Source: Desmonostoc vinosum HA7617-LM4
Lineage (GTDB): Bacteria > Cyanobacteriota > Cyanobacteriia > Cyanobacteriales > Nostocaceae
DNA length: 64,000 nt
Direction: 5' to 3'
Assembly (NCBI GenBank): GCA_019359515.1
Contig: JAHHHC010000003.1
Span: 124,001 to 188,000 of the forward strand
Position 1 is the first letter of the stretch, and each line of letters starts with the position of its first letter. The notes beneath the pieces are model-generated. The model did not search any database. It saw only the letters and a list, made by a program, of their open reading frames with translations, and was not told where the DNA came from. Below are positions 38,001 to 47,111 of this stretch, piece by piece. The translations under genes were made by a program, and so were the position numbers.

Positions 38001-39472
38001 AAATTAAGGGACAAGCCGATACTTTCAAAGAATGGTTAGGACTGATTTCTCGTGTGTTGGGTGCAGATGAGACATCTGGTGATGCCACAACTGCCGCTAC
38101 TCCTAAACTAACTGTGAAATTCTTAAGTGCAGCAGCTGCAACCCTTATCCCCACAGCCGTCAGCAGCGATAGAGACATAGAAGTGCCGTTAGTTGCCAAT
38201 GATGAATTACTCAAAGAAGTAATTCCTGGTAGCCGTTCCACTCGCTATCTCGTTTTCGATATTTCTGAGACAGATTTACAGTACGAAACAGGCGACCACG
38301 TTGCCGTACATCCTTGCAATCCTCCAGAACTGGTGAATCGTTTGTGTCAGCGAATGGGTGTTACTCCTGATGTCTACTTTACTGCTGAATATACTACACC
38401 TGATGGCACAACCCAAGACCAGCCGCCTGTTGCAGTGCCGACAACTGTTGGTCAGCTGTTGTTTGCAGAACTCGATTTGTCCTTACGGGAACCGTTGAAC
38501 GATTTACTCGCTTACTTACACGTATCTGCACAAAATCCCCAAGACAAACAACGTTTGGAAACTTGGTTAGAAATTCTCCGCCAAGGAGAGGATAATCCCG
38601 ACAGTCTTACGTTCAAGAAAACGATTACAGACAACTTCATGAGTGTTGTCGATCTGTTTGATGAATTCCCCTCTGCCCTCATTACCATAGAAGCCTTGCT
38701 GGAACTGCTGCCGAAGCAAAAGCCACGTCTTTACTCCATTTCTTCTTGTCCACTTCTGCACCCCCAACAAATTCAAATTACAGTTGGCGTGTTGCAAATT
38801 CAAACTGACGCAGGTAAACTGCGTCAAGGGCTTTGCTCCAATTACCTAGCGGGATTGGAAGTTGGCTCAAAAGTTCGGATTAGTGTACGCACCTCTGGCT
38901 TCCGTCCCCCAGCCGATCCACAAGCGCCGATGCTGATGGTAGGGCCAGGTACAGGAGTATCACCGCTAATTGCTTTCCTGCAATATCGTCAAGCTTTACA
39001 GAAACAGGGAACACAGCTAGGAGATGCTTGTCTGTACTTTGGCTGTCGCAATCAAAGTGATTTCTTGTATAACGAGCAACTGACAACCTGGCAAAATCAA
39101 GGAGTGCTAACCGATCTACAAGTGGCTTTCTCCCGTCTAAACCAGAAGAAAGTCTACGTGCAAGGCTTAATGCAGGAAAATGCACAAGCATTATGGCAAT
39201 TACTATGTCATCCGCAATGTCATTACTATGTCTGCGGTGACGCGAAGATGGCAGATGATGTGTTTGAGGTGTTTATGGCGATCGCCAAAACCGAGGGCAA
39301 TCTCTCACACATTGAAACCGTCGAATTTTTCGACAAGATGAAGCAGGAAAAACGTTTCCATAGCGATGTCTGGGGTGTGCAATTGAACTTCAAGCAAGCA
39401 ATTCAACAGGTACAAAAAGACAAATACTCGAAGGCGGAAAAATGGCTAGAGCGGGTGAAGCAACCAACTTGA
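35090..39472 (+). CDS. nos: Nitric oxide synthase with tandem globin-like domains, oxygenase and reductase
   Basis: This single 1460-residue chain should make NO from arginine with its own electron supply. About residues 1-155 are an unassigned beta-rich domain. Residues 163-320 and 330-475 each read as globin-like; the second has a candidate proximal His408 ([11 protein letters not shown]), while the first has Phe259 at that place. The oxygenase (about 485-822) has heme-ligand Cys525 in [17 protein letters not shown] and substrate Glu705 in [10 protein letters not shown]. Also present are a flavodoxin domain ([20 protein letters not shown]), an FAD domain ([21 protein letters not shown]) and an NADPH domain ([20 protein letters not shown]). 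The architecture resembles the globin-bearing NOS of Synechococcus PCC 7335. No calmodulin-type linker is seen. It stands alone. Confidence 0.95.
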   Translation: MLDTQRIIYLTEISAIGTPDTKRYKYKCRVQMVSNEGETLLQRDLFARMQPSWLVELKNKGDCTIAITFCCREGDISQPWQDVGTATFTTQDSLNGDRNADLEFPITTWTYAPQLKLKARLTQGISEGNSSAVTLFGSSNGARRVRGEDNGKVEVELPEAISLTPSEEVIVKDVWNKLRSWKELEMEKFLKRLLLESPELEYLFGEAIDSTSDFFYELFDCAIHQLQPETQVVVSEPLTGVPPEKGDGFDTVEDYGKLFADMGMRPEHWVKARQVWMWMLPSIPYLEEYDREDLQQGANSALYKFFNTYIILPMAAAVQRYNEALPPEILQKMAESWSVFGQNKQKMGMEFYQILFEKYPFVLPFFGRADMDYLSLHLFQALEFLVRCLQTGSSDEILRELRILGQVHSFANVPTCAYPAIGETMFVLFEKYVPNLTPELQQGWATLLNRVINVIKLPMFNRERLLKKAKQFLDLISGEQAWESEEKERRWKEIQEEVRATGTYTHTYEELAYGAQVAWRNASKCVGRIAWNNMVIRDRRHVTDPDEMFRECQEHVQFATNGGNLQITMTVFRPQQPKERWGPRLWNSQLYRYAAYEMPDGSVLGDPANLALTNAIVKKMGWQPPEPRSAYDILPLVIEVPGREPKMYHWQPEEVLEVPIEHPTIPEFRDMGMRWYAIPAISNFSVHIGGIHYGCMPFNGWYMDTEIMRDFLDEYRYNKMEEIAQVLKLDTSSEQTLWRDRVALELNIAILHSFQKAKVTMVDHQTASRQFLTHDLREKKAGRECPGDWGWVVPAAGGSTCPVWHHQMRDFYLEPAYHHAADRWDVEDGIDLKQFMATTDEDGNKRDRILILYASETGTAEGFARKAARQLQQFHPKVMALDEYPIDSLACEKLLLIITSTFGNGEMPSNGKQFLQRLKQLPASSLNGLNYSVLGIGSTVYEHFCAAGIAVDKALAKAGANCVVPLQKGDEIKGQADTFKEWLGLISRVLGADETSGDATTAATPKLTVKFLSAAAATLIPTAVSSDRDIEVPLVANDELLKEVIPGSRSTRYLVFDISETDLQYETGDHVAVHPCNPPELVNRLCQRMGVTPDVYFTAEYTTPDGTTQDQPPVAVPTTVGQLLFAELDLSLREPLNDLLAYLHVSAQNPQDKQRLETWLEILRQGEDNPDSLTFKKTITDNFMSVVDLFDEFPSALITIEALLELLPKQKPRLYSISSCPLLHPQQIQITVGVLQIQTDAGKLRQGLCSNYLAGLEVGSKVRISVRTSGFRPPADPQAPMLMVGPGTGVSPLIAFLQYRQALQKQGTQLGDACLYFGCRNQSDFLYNEQLTTWQNQGVLTDLQVAFSRLNQKKVYVQGLMQENAQALWQLLCHPQCHYYVCGDAKMADDVFEVFMAIAKTEGNLSHIETVEFFDKMKQEKRFHSDVWGVQLNFKQAIQQVQKDKYSKAEKWLERVKQPT

Positions 39473-39630
39473 CAAACTGAGTCATCAACCAGAGAACCCA
39501 TCCAAACCAAAGATTTGAACGGGAATAATGATTAAGTAAATTTAAGAGCTTTAACAATTGAACAAAGCAACATCTACTGCTCAAAAGGCGATTGAAACTT
39601 CTATTGTTCAATCGGCGTTTGAGTAGGATT

Positions 39631-40503
39631 TTATCTATTTACTTCTACATCAATTTTTTCTCCTGGAGATAATACAGTCTGGTCTGGGATAGTTGATGAC
39701 AAGGGTATGAACTCAGGTGCGTTTGGTGGGAGACTTGTAGAGTTCAGCGCCGCCAAGGGGATTCGCATATTACTTACAAGATAGCGAACATTTGATAAAC
39801 TTACTGAGGCAGAGCCAGAGGGGTTATTGAAGTTAATCGTGAATGGAGCATTTGCCGCAATCGGAAATTGAAACCAATCTCTGAGACTAATGCCATTTTG
39901 GGCTGTAGGGTCTTGTGTTTCGACATAACCTACCACATATTGAACCTCTTGACTTGCTGGGGTTTTAACGCTGCGATCAACTGTTGGGAGGGCAACCTCT
40001 TCTACTTGGCCACCAGTCTGCATTAACCCGACTGTTACCTGGTTAAGTCCCGGATTCTCCATTAATTGTCCGCTTGTAGGTGTTGCTCCGTTTAACCCGA
40101 ATCCAAAATGGGTAGGAGTTCCTGCTGCGATTGGACTGCCTGAGAATGTAATCAGGGTGTTTCCATTCGCATCCGTAGTAATGCTAGGATTTTGGTCTCC
40201 AAATGGATTAACGAACGGCCCTCCAATTTCACTTGGGTCTATACCAGGAAGTACTACAGTAATGCTAACAATTGCACTGCTGTTATTGTTAGGTAGAACT
40301 ATATCCTGATTCAGGTAGCAATGACAAGAAAAAATCTTATACTTTTCCAGAACTCGTTGTCTTGCCTTGGAATTAAGGGAGTTAACTGGTTTTACACTTA
40401 CTGCGGAATTAAGGGAATCAGCTGGTTTTGCCCTGACTACGGAAGGGAAAAACACACAAGAGCAGAGCAAGGCAACAAAAGCTAACTTTTTGATTGAATA
40501 CAT
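39631..40503 (-). CDS. Secreted hypothetical protein
   Basis: I do not recognise this family. The start at 40503 is fixed by a strong AGGAGGAA eight bases ahead of MYSIKK and by the signal peptide that follows at once (KLAFVALLCSCVFFPSVVRA). The mature part of about 265 residues is rich in Ser, Thr, Asn and Pro and looks beta-stranded (SAIVSITVVLPGIDPSEIGG, GNTLITFSGSPIAAGTPTHF, PGLNQVTVGLMQTGG), perhaps an immunoglobulin-like fold. It has no PEP-CTERM or sortase tail. It converges on the NOS gene with about 160 bases between, so no functional link can be claimed. Confidence 0.75.
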   Translation of the reverse strand: MYSIKKLAFVALLCSCVFFPSVVRAKPADSLNSAVSVKPVNSLNSKARQRVLEKYKIFSCHCYLNQDIVLPNNNSSAIVSITVVLPGIDPSEIGGPFVNPFGDQNPSITTDANGNTLITFSGSPIAAGTPTHFGFGLNGATPTSGQLMENPGLNQVTVGLMQTGGQVEEVALPTVDRSVKTPASQEVQYVVGYVETQDPTAQNGISLRDWFQFPIAANAPFTINFNNPSGSASVSLSNVRYLVSNMRIPLAALNSTSLPPNAPEFIPLSSTIPDQTVLSPGEKIDVEVNR

Positions 40504-40862
40504 ATTTCCTCCTTTGACATTTTCTGCTGGAATAAATTGAACTTTAGTCAGAACTAACTCTTTCTGACAGTCATAGTTTGTTTCAACCAAATGCCCAGTT
40601 TCCAGGTCAAAACCTGCTCATAACGGGTTAATAAATGCTCAGTTCTTGTTCAATTACAGCTCAATATCAATTGGGAGTATCCAGACTTGGTAGGAATACT
40701 CAAATAGCAAGTAATACCAATTCAAAATTCAAAACTAGGAAAACCGGATATAGTAAGGGTTTGTGAGTTTAAATCTATTGCTGGATTTTAGAGAAACCAT
40801 TGATATAAGCACAATGAATACAGAGGATTTTAAAATTCTGTGCGTCTTAATGGAGAATTGGT
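40504..40862. other. Intergenic region, no gene seen
   Basis: The stretch between the secreted-protein gene and the TnpB remnant has no credible frame. It is moderately AT-rich and probably contains the promoter of the leftward gene. Confidence 0.45.
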
Positions 40863-41318
40863 ATAAAAACTAGAAAAGCTGGACTAAATAAGTCTATTCT
40901 TGATGTTGGTTTTGGAATGTTACGCAGCACTATCAAATACAAAGTAGAACAGATTGGTGGTGTTTTTATAGAGGTTCCAACCCGTCAGCTAAAGCCGTCT
41001 CAAACCTGTCCTAAGTGTGGACATCAGCACAAAAAAACGCTCGATATTCGAGCGCATGAGTGTGGTTGTGGATATTTGCAGGATAGGGATATTGTTGCTG
41101 CCGAAGTTATGCTTTATTGGGCTAAAGGAATTCTACCGAAGTCGGGTATCGGCTTCGTAGGCGCTGATGTCGCTGGCTCTACCGTATCCACCAGTAAGCA
41201 AAAACAAGCTGGAAGTATGCGGCAACTAGGGCAAAAGAAGCGTCAAAAATCTCAAAGTAACTTTGCTAAAAACAAGTTAGAGGATGTAGAAACCTCTAGC
41301 TCAGGCAAAGCCAGCTAA
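40863..41318 (+). pseudogene. TnpB (IS200/IS605 OrfB) C-terminal remnant
   Basis: The frame is open from 40863 (KTRKAGLNKSILDVGFGML) and continues into the TnpB C-terminus. This includes VPTRQLKPSQTCPKCGHQHK with the zinc-ribbon Cys pairs (CPKCGH ... HECGCG) and the final RuvC Asp in LQDRDIVAAEVMLYWAKGI. The first two-thirds of the protein, with the other RuvC residues, are missing and no transposase TnpA is near. It is a dead fragment that ends 11 bases from the stop of the convergent C39 transporter gene. An associated guide-RNA segment could overlap its 3' end but cannot be judged. Confidence 0.82.
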
Positions 41319-41329
41319 AGGTAGTTCAT

Positions 41330-43477
41330 TCAAGGATTGAGAAATTCTAAGTGTACGCTGGCTAAGTCACGAAAATCAGAGATAGTCCCTTGAAATACAA
41401 CTTCTCCCTCCTCAATTAAAATAATCCAATTTGCCCTAGCAATTACTCTCGGTCGATGGCTGACTAAAATCGTTGTTTTGCCTTGACGCTGTGCCAGCAA
41501 AGCATCTAAAACACGGGCTTCTGTGGGTGGATCGAGGTTAGCCGTCGCTTCATCTAAAATCAACACAGGAGGATTCATTAAAACTGCCCTAGCCAAACCA
41601 ATTCTTTGCTTTTGACCATCAGAAAGGTTGGCACTAAAGTCACCTAAAATCGTGTCATAGCCTTCTGGGAATAAGTTAATAAATTCTCCAGCCGCCGCAA
41701 CTTCACAAGCAGCCACTAATTCCTCCATCGTGGCATCAGGAACCCCCAATCGCAAGTTATCGGCAATGGAACGGGTGAGAAAGCGGGAGTCTTGCGGAAC
41801 TAAAAGTATTTGACGACGTAGGCATTCTATGGGTAAATCTTTCAGGTTATCATTTCCCAAAAAGATATCACCTTTTTGTAAACTATAGAGGCGATTTAAC
41901 AGCTTGACTAACGTACTTTTACCACAACCAGAATGCCCAATAATGGCGATGACTTGCCCACCAGTCAGAGTTGCAGAAAAATCTTTAAGTAAGGGCAATC
42001 GACCGGGATATTGAAAGTTTAATTCTTTACAAATAATATCTTCGTGAGGAGAAAGGTCAATCCAACTATTGGGATTATCTGCTGCCGTTTCCGGCTGCAC
42101 TTGAAATAGCTCCTCTAAGTCTTGAATTTTTATCTTTACCTTCGTAAACTCTAAAACAAATTGCAGCCAAGTATTAGCAGCTTCTATAACTAAATTTCCT
42201 AAGCCAACTACAGCGATGAATATTCCTAATTTGAGTTGTTGCTGTAAAAATAACCAACAAGTAACTACTAATAGTGCTACTTTTCCGAGTTCTGAAAGTA
42301 AGGAAAGCAGACTATTAATGAGATTGTTAATGTTGTTATTTTGAGCATTTGCAGTGATTTCTTCCTCTTGTTTCAAAAGTAATTCTTGCTTTAAAAAATC
42401 AGCACTGGCGGTTGTTTTAATTGTCAGGGCGTTAGCAAAGATTTGGGAAAGTAGAAAGAAATTTTTTCCTGAAGTTAACCAGATTCGATAAAGGGTTTGC
42501 TGAATGTAAGCATAGAAAATGTAGAAAATCACACTGAGTAAAATAGCGATCGCACTCACACTCAGCAATAAAAAAGGATGATAAAAGTATAAAACGACTA
42601 ATGCCAGTAAGCCACCAAATGTCTGCATTGGCAATTTTACCAACAGTAGATCGATTAATTGGCTAACGGATGCAATATCACCTAATCGCATTCCAATCGT
42701 GCCATAACCGCGAGTTTCAAAATAAGCTAGTGGCAACTGGAGTAATTGTTGACCAAAATCTGTTCTGAGACTTGTTTGTAAACGCCCAGTCAAGAAAGTT
42801 GCTAAAGTCGAACTAGCGAAAGATAAACCAGCACTTAAGAAAACAACGCCGGCTAGACTAATAAAAATGACCATCAAAGATGGCAAGAAATTTGAAGGCT
42901 GCCAAAGGCGATCGATTAGTATTTGCTGTAAAACAAGTACAGCCACCAACGTCCCACTAAATAATAAATTTAGTAACACCAATCCCAGCAAATGCCAACG
43001 CAAAGGAAATAACCGTTTGCGCCAGTTTGTCCAAAGATTTTGGTGTTGGTTTTGGACGAGTATAAATTTGATAGGATGGGGTTTTAAGAATAAAGCTAAA
43101 TTACCTTGCCAGTTTGCCAATAACTCGGTGCGATCGACATATCGAATACCGATACCGGGGTCTGAAAGCACAAATCTTTCCCCTTCTTTAGCCAGCAATA
43201 CCACAAAATGATAGCCCTGCCAATACAAAATAGTTGGCACAGTATTATCTAAATTGTCAAGCCATTCCACTTCAACTTGAAACGCTTCAGCAATAAATCC
43301 TAAGCTTTCTGCACCGCACTTTAAACCCAAGAAACTTGTGCCACCGATTTGGGTACCAATGGCTTCCCGTACTTGGTTAATTGAAATATTTTTGCCGTAA
43401 TGTTTTAAAACAATGGCTAAACTGGCGGCGGCGCAATCTTCCGAACTTTGCTGACGAATCCAGGCGTATTTACTCAT
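41330..43477 (-). CDS. C39 peptidase-containing ABC transporter (third copy)
   Basis: About 715 residues from MSKYAWIRQQSSEDCAAASL; an upstream TTG at 43549 would add 24 atypical residues. The C39 domain comes first (Cys15 in SSEDCAAAS, then HFVVLL and LSDPGIG). Six-helix membrane domain and ABC domain follow: IIGHSGCGKSTLVKLLNRLY, LSDGQKQRIGLARA, VLILDEATANLD. It lacks the cNMP domain of the cassette transporters. It points away from two small Nif11-like genes immediately upstream on the same strand, which are the obvious export substrates. The Gly after the catalytic Cys is Ala (DCA, not DCG), which is tolerated in some relatives. No HlyD gene accompanies it. Confidence 0.9.
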   Translation of the reverse strand: MSKYAWIRQQSSEDCAAASLAIVLKHYGKNISINQVREAIGTQIGGTSFLGLKCGAESLGFIAEAFQVEVEWLDNLDNTVPTILYWQGYHFVVLLAKEGERFVLSDPGIGIRYVDRTELLANWQGNLALFLKPHPIKFILVQNQHQNLWTNWRKRLFPLRWHLLGLVLLNLLFSGTLVAVLVLQQILIDRLWQPSNFLPSLMVIFISLAGVVFLSAGLSFASSTLATFLTGRLQTSLRTDFGQQLLQLPLAYFETRGYGTIGMRLGDIASVSQLIDLLLVKLPMQTFGGLLALVVLYFYHPFLLLSVSAIAILLSVIFYIFYAYIQQTLYRIWLTSGKNFFLLSQIFANALTIKTTASADFLKQELLLKQEEEITANAQNNNINNLINSLLSLLSELGKVALLVVTCWLFLQQQLKLGIFIAVVGLGNLVIEAANTWLQFVLEFTKVKIKIQDLEELFQVQPETAADNPNSWIDLSPHEDIICKELNFQYPGRLPLLKDFSATLTGGQVIAIIGHSGCGKSTLVKLLNRLYSLQKGDIFLGNDNLKDLPIECLRRQILLVPQDSRFLTRSIADNLRLGVPDATMEELVAACEVAAAGEFINLFPEGYDTILGDFSANLSDGQKQRIGLARAVLMNPPVLILDEATANLDPPTEARVLDALLAQRQGKTTILVSHRPRVIARANWIILIEEGEVVFQGTISDFRDLASVHLEFLNP

Positions 43478-44044
43478 TAGTGGTGAAGCAAGCAACTTTT
43501 TAGAGTAAGCAACCCCGGTCTGAAGACGCAGGACTTTAGCCCAGTTCAACGTGTCGAGTCGAAAACAGATTTAACTGTCCTTTAAGCTGACAACTCATCG
43601 CCGGACTTTCAGGCACGATTACGGAGTACCCCAAAGCTGCAACGTTCAATGCAGCCCGCACTTTTAATACAGTCTCTTACCAAGATGGTTCATCGCGTTA
43701 TTGTTTTGATTAGTCAGCAGCAACATCAAAACACCAGCCGCTACTGCATCCAACACTCTTTGATCGAGTTTTACGCCTTTAATGTCAAAGCCTCCTGGGG
43801 TGCTGATTGCTTGACATTTTTGCAGGGCTTCTTCAGGTGTAAATTGATAACCATGCTTTGCCCCGACTTTCGACAAAGCAGTAGCTTCATACAATTCTAC
43901 CCCCAGTCTGTATACGTCATCGTTTACCTGCGACGATCGTATGACAGAGATATACTCTATCTGTAGATCTGGAGTTGCACAGAATTTGACAAAAAAATCG
44001 TCGCAAGCTTGTTGACTCATTAGAGATTTACCTCTTGATGTAAG
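43412..44044 (-). repeat. Tandem duplication, copy A (transporter 5' end plus precursor gene)
   Basis: From ggctaaactggcggcggcgc through the transporter start, the spacer (ctgacaactcatcgccggac) and the precursor gene up to its ribosome-binding site, this block recurs at 44181-44909. Differences are scattered substitutions and small indels, so the duplication is not very recent. Confidence 0.85.
43664..44020 (-). CDS. Nif11-like leader peptide, candidate exported peptide precursor A
   Basis: The 118-residue protein starts MSQQACDDFFVKFCATPDLQ, preceded by AGAGG; an in-frame start at 44071 adds 17 residues not conserved in sense. The leader-like part has the pattern of Nif11-type leaders (a hydrophobic/acidic helix, then AKHGYQFTPEEALQKC). 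A Gly-Gly occurs at the end (ISTPGG), followed by about 46 residues (FDIKGVKLDQRVLDAVAAGV ...) ending in an Asn-rich tail. C39 transporters cut after Gly-Gly, and one is encoded just downstream. The assignment as precursor is inference; the match to Nif11 is partial. Confidence 0.65.
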   Translation of the reverse strand: MSQQACDDFFVKFCATPDLQIEYISVIRSSQVNDDVYRLGVELYEATALSKVGAKHGYQFTPEEALQKCQAISTPGGFDIKGVKLDQRVLDAVAAGVLMLLLTNQNNNAMNHLGKRLY

Positions 44045-44522
44045 TTTTTCGTGAAATGGTATCAGGCACAAAGATATAGATTCGCTGTTGATGACATGAA
44101 AACCTTAATTCGTTTCTTGAGTGTGATTGCTGCCCTTGCTTTTGCAGTTAACTTATCTACACCGCACCCTTCCTTCAGCTATTGGCTAAACTAGCGGCGG
44201 CGCAATCTTCCGAACTTTGCTGACGAATCCAGGCGTATTTACTCATTAGTGGTGAAGCAAGCAATTTTTTAGAGTAAGCAACCCCGGTCTGATAGCAAAG
44301 CGTGGCGCTAGCCATAGACGCAGGGCTTTAGCCCCGTTCAAAGTGTCGAGTCGAAAACAGATTTAACTATCCTTCAAGCTGACAACTCATCCCCGGACTT
44401 TCAGGTACGATTACGGAGTACCCCAAAGCTGCAATGTTCAATGCAGCACGCCATGTGCAGTCTATTTCAGAGCGCAACTCTACAGGTACTTGAAGCTTGC
44501 ATTTTACAGATATAGTCTGCAT
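44021..44522. other. Spacer between the two precursor genes, with transporter relic
   Basis: The part nearest the upstream gene contains the second copy of the spacer sequence and a relic of the transporter 5' end (listed separately). The part at 44072-44175 is unique: aatggtatcaggcacaaag, then a frame fragment on the plus strand reading like a signal peptide (MKTLIRFLSVIAALAFAVN, from 44098) that stops within about 30 codons. No intact gene is supported. Confidence 0.5.
44181..44246 (-). pseudogene. Relic of C39 transporter 5' end
   Basis: The sequence at 44244-44246 and below reproduces the start of the 41330-43477 gene (MSKYAWIRQQSSEDCAAASL) and then leaves homology at 44181. Only about 20 codons, including the catalytic Cys, survive. 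It was carried along in the tandem duplication that copied the precursor gene. Confidence 0.75.
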
Positions 44523-44885
44523 TTACAAGGACTTACCAAGACGGTTGTTCGGGTTGTTATGGTTGTTATAGTTGTTATTTTGATTAGTTAGTAGCATACC
44601 AGCCGCTAGTACATCCAACACTCTTTGATCGAGTTTTACGCCTTTAATGCCGAAGCCTCCTACGGTGGTGATTGCTTGACATTTTTGCAGGGCTTCTTCA
44701 GGTGTAAATTGATAACCATGCTTTGCCCCGACTTGCGAAAAAACAGTAGCTTCAAACAATTCTATCCCCAGTCTCTCTAAGTTATTGTTTCTCTGAAACG
44801 CTCGTACATCATAGAGATACTCCAGTTGTAGATCTGGAGTGGCACAGAATTTGACAAAAAAATCGTCGCAAGCTTGTTGACTCAT
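44523..44885 (-). CDS. Nif11-like leader peptide, candidate exported peptide precursor B
   Basis: The 120-residue paralogue of precursor A begins with the identical MSQQACDDFFVKFCATPDLQ. It shares GAKHGYQFTPEEALQKCQAI, then ends the leader with TTVGG and continues FGIKGVKLDQRVLDVLAAGM with an Asn/His-rich tail (NNNYNNHNNPNNRLGKSL). The middle (residues 22-50) has diverged most between A and B. Conservation of the end of the leader and of the KGVKLDQRVLD block suggests both are functional. The tail lengths differ, as expected of a repeat-prone Asn tract. It could instead be a non-exported conserved protein. Confidence 0.65.
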   Translation of the reverse strand: MSQQACDDFFVKFCATPDLQLEYLYDVRAFQRNNNLERLGIELFEATVFSQVGAKHGYQFTPEEALQKCQAITTVGGFGIKGVKLDQRVLDVLAAGMLLTNQNNNYNNHNNPNNRLGKSL

Positions 44886-45159
44886 TAGAGGTTCACCTCT
44901 TGAGGTAATGATTTTTGCTCTCGCAAATACTACCACAATCAGAGCGCTTAATGGTTAAATCAACTAGGCAATTGTCTGGAGTGGTTACAAAATTTGATAT
45001 ACATTATTTATGTTGTGCTGATCTATACCAATTAGCCAATTAATTAACCAGTATAAGTAAGCTCCCCAATTTTTCTAGAAGTTGCTGGGTTGAAGCTCTC
45101 AGTGTTTGCAAATCAAATAGGATTGCTGTATATCAAGATTAGTATATCAATATCAGTTA

Positions 45160-45846
45160 ATGATGAATGAGCTAAGAATTTTAGTGGCAGGTGTACTCTC
45201 AGATAAAGTATTGCCAGCCCTGGAAAAATATGATGATGAAATTATAGTTTGGGACTTAACCCAAGGAAAAATTAAGGTTGATTTTCTTAAAGCTGAAAAG
45301 ATAAATTTTATAATATCCAGTGGATACAGTTACATTTTCCCTGCTTCAGTAATTGAGCATTGTCCGATTGTCAACTTACATCCAAGCTTCTTACCCTGGA
45401 ATCGAGGGCCATTTCCTAATTTCTGGAGTTGGCTAACCGATAGTCCTAAAGGTGTCACAGTTCACTATATTGATGCTGGCATCGATACGGGAGATATTAT
45501 TGCCCAGAAAAAGCTCGATTCTCTACACGATGGGATGACGCTTCATCAAACGAATTGGGCAACGATAGAGGCAGTTGTGGAACTTTTTATAGAAACATGG
45601 CCTTTAATTAGAGAGGGGAAAAATCAAAGATATCCCCAATTAGGTCAAGGAAGCTACCATACTTTCAAGGACATCATTCCGTTTCAAGATGTTTTGATCA
45701 ATAGTTCACCTGATACACCGATTCGAGAATTGTGCCAAGCAATTCGAGCAAAGGTAGACATTGACCAAATAGTAGAAATTCGTTCGCAAGCGGATTTCTG
45801 GATACGCCACCTTGAGCGACAAAGCAGAGCCAGGCGAAACAGATAA
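45160..45846 (+). CDS. Formyltransferase-family protein
   Basis: The 228-residue protein has the formyl-transfer fold of the GART/methionyl-tRNA formyltransferase superfamily. The catalytic region reads NLHPSFLPWNRGPFPNFW (Asn-x-His) and GVTVHYIDAGIDTGDIIAQK (the Asp). It is too short for a standard Fmt, which has an extra C-terminal domain, and is unlike PurN at the N-terminus. It may use formyl-tetrahydrofolate to formylate a sugar amine or other small amine. It is divergent from the precursor genes, about 270 bases away; a modification role there cannot be shown. Confidence 0.82.
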   Translation: MMNELRILVAGVLSDKVLPALEKYDDEIIVWDLTQGKIKVDFLKAEKINFIISSGYSYIFPASVIEHCPIVNLHPSFLPWNRGPFPNFWSWLTDSPKGVTVHYIDAGIDTGDIIAQKKLDSLHDGMTLHQTNWATIEAVVELFIETWPLIREGKNQRYPQLGQGSYHTFKDIIPFQDVLINSSPDTPIRELCQAIRAKVDIDQIVEIRSQADFWIRHLERQSRARRNR

Positions 45847-46252
45847 TTGTTAGAGTCAAGTCGCTTCGCTCCAATTAAAAATTAAAAATTAAAAACAATT
45901 AGTGGGAGCTTGGACTCACCACTCTCTTGTTGACCGCCAAATCAGAGATTTTGGCGGGGGCTTGTACCCAGAATTAACTAATTCAAAATTATTTTTATTC
46001 TTCCTAAGTGAATGAGCGAATGAGCGCATTTTGAATTCAAAAAAGGTCAAGGGTCTAACTTGCCACTCATTTGTAGGCAAAATGCGATCGCAACGATCGC
46101 ATTTTTGCTCCAAGTTATCAAAAACAACAGCTGCATCCATTAGAAGGTAGGGTTGTCGGCGGCTGTACAGTGCGGTATCGTGTGCGTGGATGGGGTGCTA
46201 GTTAACTCGAATGAGTAGCGCGATCATCCTTAATTGCAGTACCTACGGAGCA
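45847..46252. other. Intergenic region between convergent genes
   Basis: No gene is supported. There is an aattaaaa tandem repeat near 45873-45895 and a gcgatcgc-rich patch near 46084. A 74-codon frame on the minus strand (45916-46140) contains a CDRCDR pair but otherwise has no protein-like pattern and was not accepted. Confidence 0.5.
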
Positions 46253-46975
46253 TTATTTATTGCTTCTTGCCCAGTTAGTTCCCTTCCAAATAGTAAAAAA
46301 TAAAGCCGCAGAAACTAAAGATCCTAAATTCCATTTCACAGAACTCTTGATCAAACTTAATTTTTGAGCAGATTGAGTAGTTTGGGCTTGAGTTTTAAGT
46401 CGTGCTTTTTCTTTAGAAACTTCTGACAAGAGTTGGTTTTTGACTTCTTGAGGGTTTCTACCATCTAAAGAACGATTCTGGCTTTTGAGAAAACTTTCTA
46501 TTTGTTGCGGTGTGGCTGCACTTAAACGCTTTTCTGCTAGTTCTGCCTGAGATAATTGCTGCTTTGATGCAGCACTAATTTGAGCAGCACTTTGATTAGT
46601 GAGTCGCACAGTGTTACCAATTGCCAAAGGAATGAATAACAGAAACAATACTGCTAACAATAAAGTTAACCAAGATAAGAGTTTGACAATCAAAAATTCC
46701 CATTTAGTACGTGAGTGCAACTCACCATAAAATATCAGTGCTAAACCAATCAGGGGCACAGGTACTCTTTCAATCAGTGCGCCAAAGGTTTGAAATTCCC
46801 AAACTGGATTCAGAAAGTTTGGTGGGATAAACATCTCAACAATATCGAACAGTGCTAGCAACAATAGCCCATAGCCGAGTATTCGTAAAATACTCATTGA
46901 ACCTATTTGACTAAAGGCGAACTCCTGTAACTCTTGCACCAAAGGAATGAATTTATCACTATCTGATTTAGTCAT
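46253..46975 (-). CDS. HpsJ-like membrane protein of the cyanoexosortase locus
   Basis: The 240-residue protein has three hydrophobic helices in its first half (ILGYGLLLLALFDIVEMFI, VPVPLIGLALIFYGELHSRT, LLSWLTLLLAVLFLLFIPLA). A Gln/Ala-rich extracytoplasmic coiled segment follows (SKQQLSQAELAEKRLSAATP), and a final helix SLVSAALFFTIWKG. This matches the HpsJ family found with hormogonium polysaccharide and cyanoexosortase genes. It is transcribed in the same direction as the exosortase genes upstream, after a gap of about 136 bases. Its biochemical role is unknown. Confidence 0.8.
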   Translation of the reverse strand: MTKSDSDKFIPLVQELQEFAFSQIGSMSILRILGYGLLLLALFDIVEMFIPPNFLNPVWEFQTFGALIERVPVPLIGLALIFYGELHSRTKWEFLIVKLLSWLTLLLAVLFLLFIPLAIGNTVRLTNQSAAQISAASKQQLSQAELAEKRLSAATPQQIESFLKSQNRSLDGRNPQEVKNQLLSEVSKEKARLKTQAQTTQSAQKLSLIKSSVKWNLGSLVSAALFFTIWKGTNWARSNK

Positions 46976-47111
46976 GTTCTTAACAAGGTAGAAAAAAGAT
47001 GGAAATTAGGATGATTCAAAATCGCTCAGGTTAAGATTGCCGCTATTCAAACTAAATTAATAACTAAACCTTTGCGAAAATTTGTAATTATTCAAATCCG
47101 CAAAAAGATTA

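Larger units (their letters stand above)
44181..44909 (-). repeat. Tandem duplication, copy B
   Basis: This is the partner of 43412-44044. It contains the duplicated precursor gene, the spacer, and at its distal end the first codons of the transporter. An extra stretch of roughly 90 bases (44445-44530) separates the spacer from the precursor stop. Confidence 0.85.

Noticed and set aside
44098-44190. Signal-peptide-like frame (MKTLIRFLSVIAALAFAVN) on the plus strand
   Set aside because: It stops after about 30 codons where the duplication begins and has no ribosome-binding site; probably the remains of a disrupted gene, too short to call.
45916-46140. 74-codon minus-strand frame with two Cys pairs
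   Set aside because: No ribosome-binding site, no recognisable domain, and it sits in repeat-bearing spacer.
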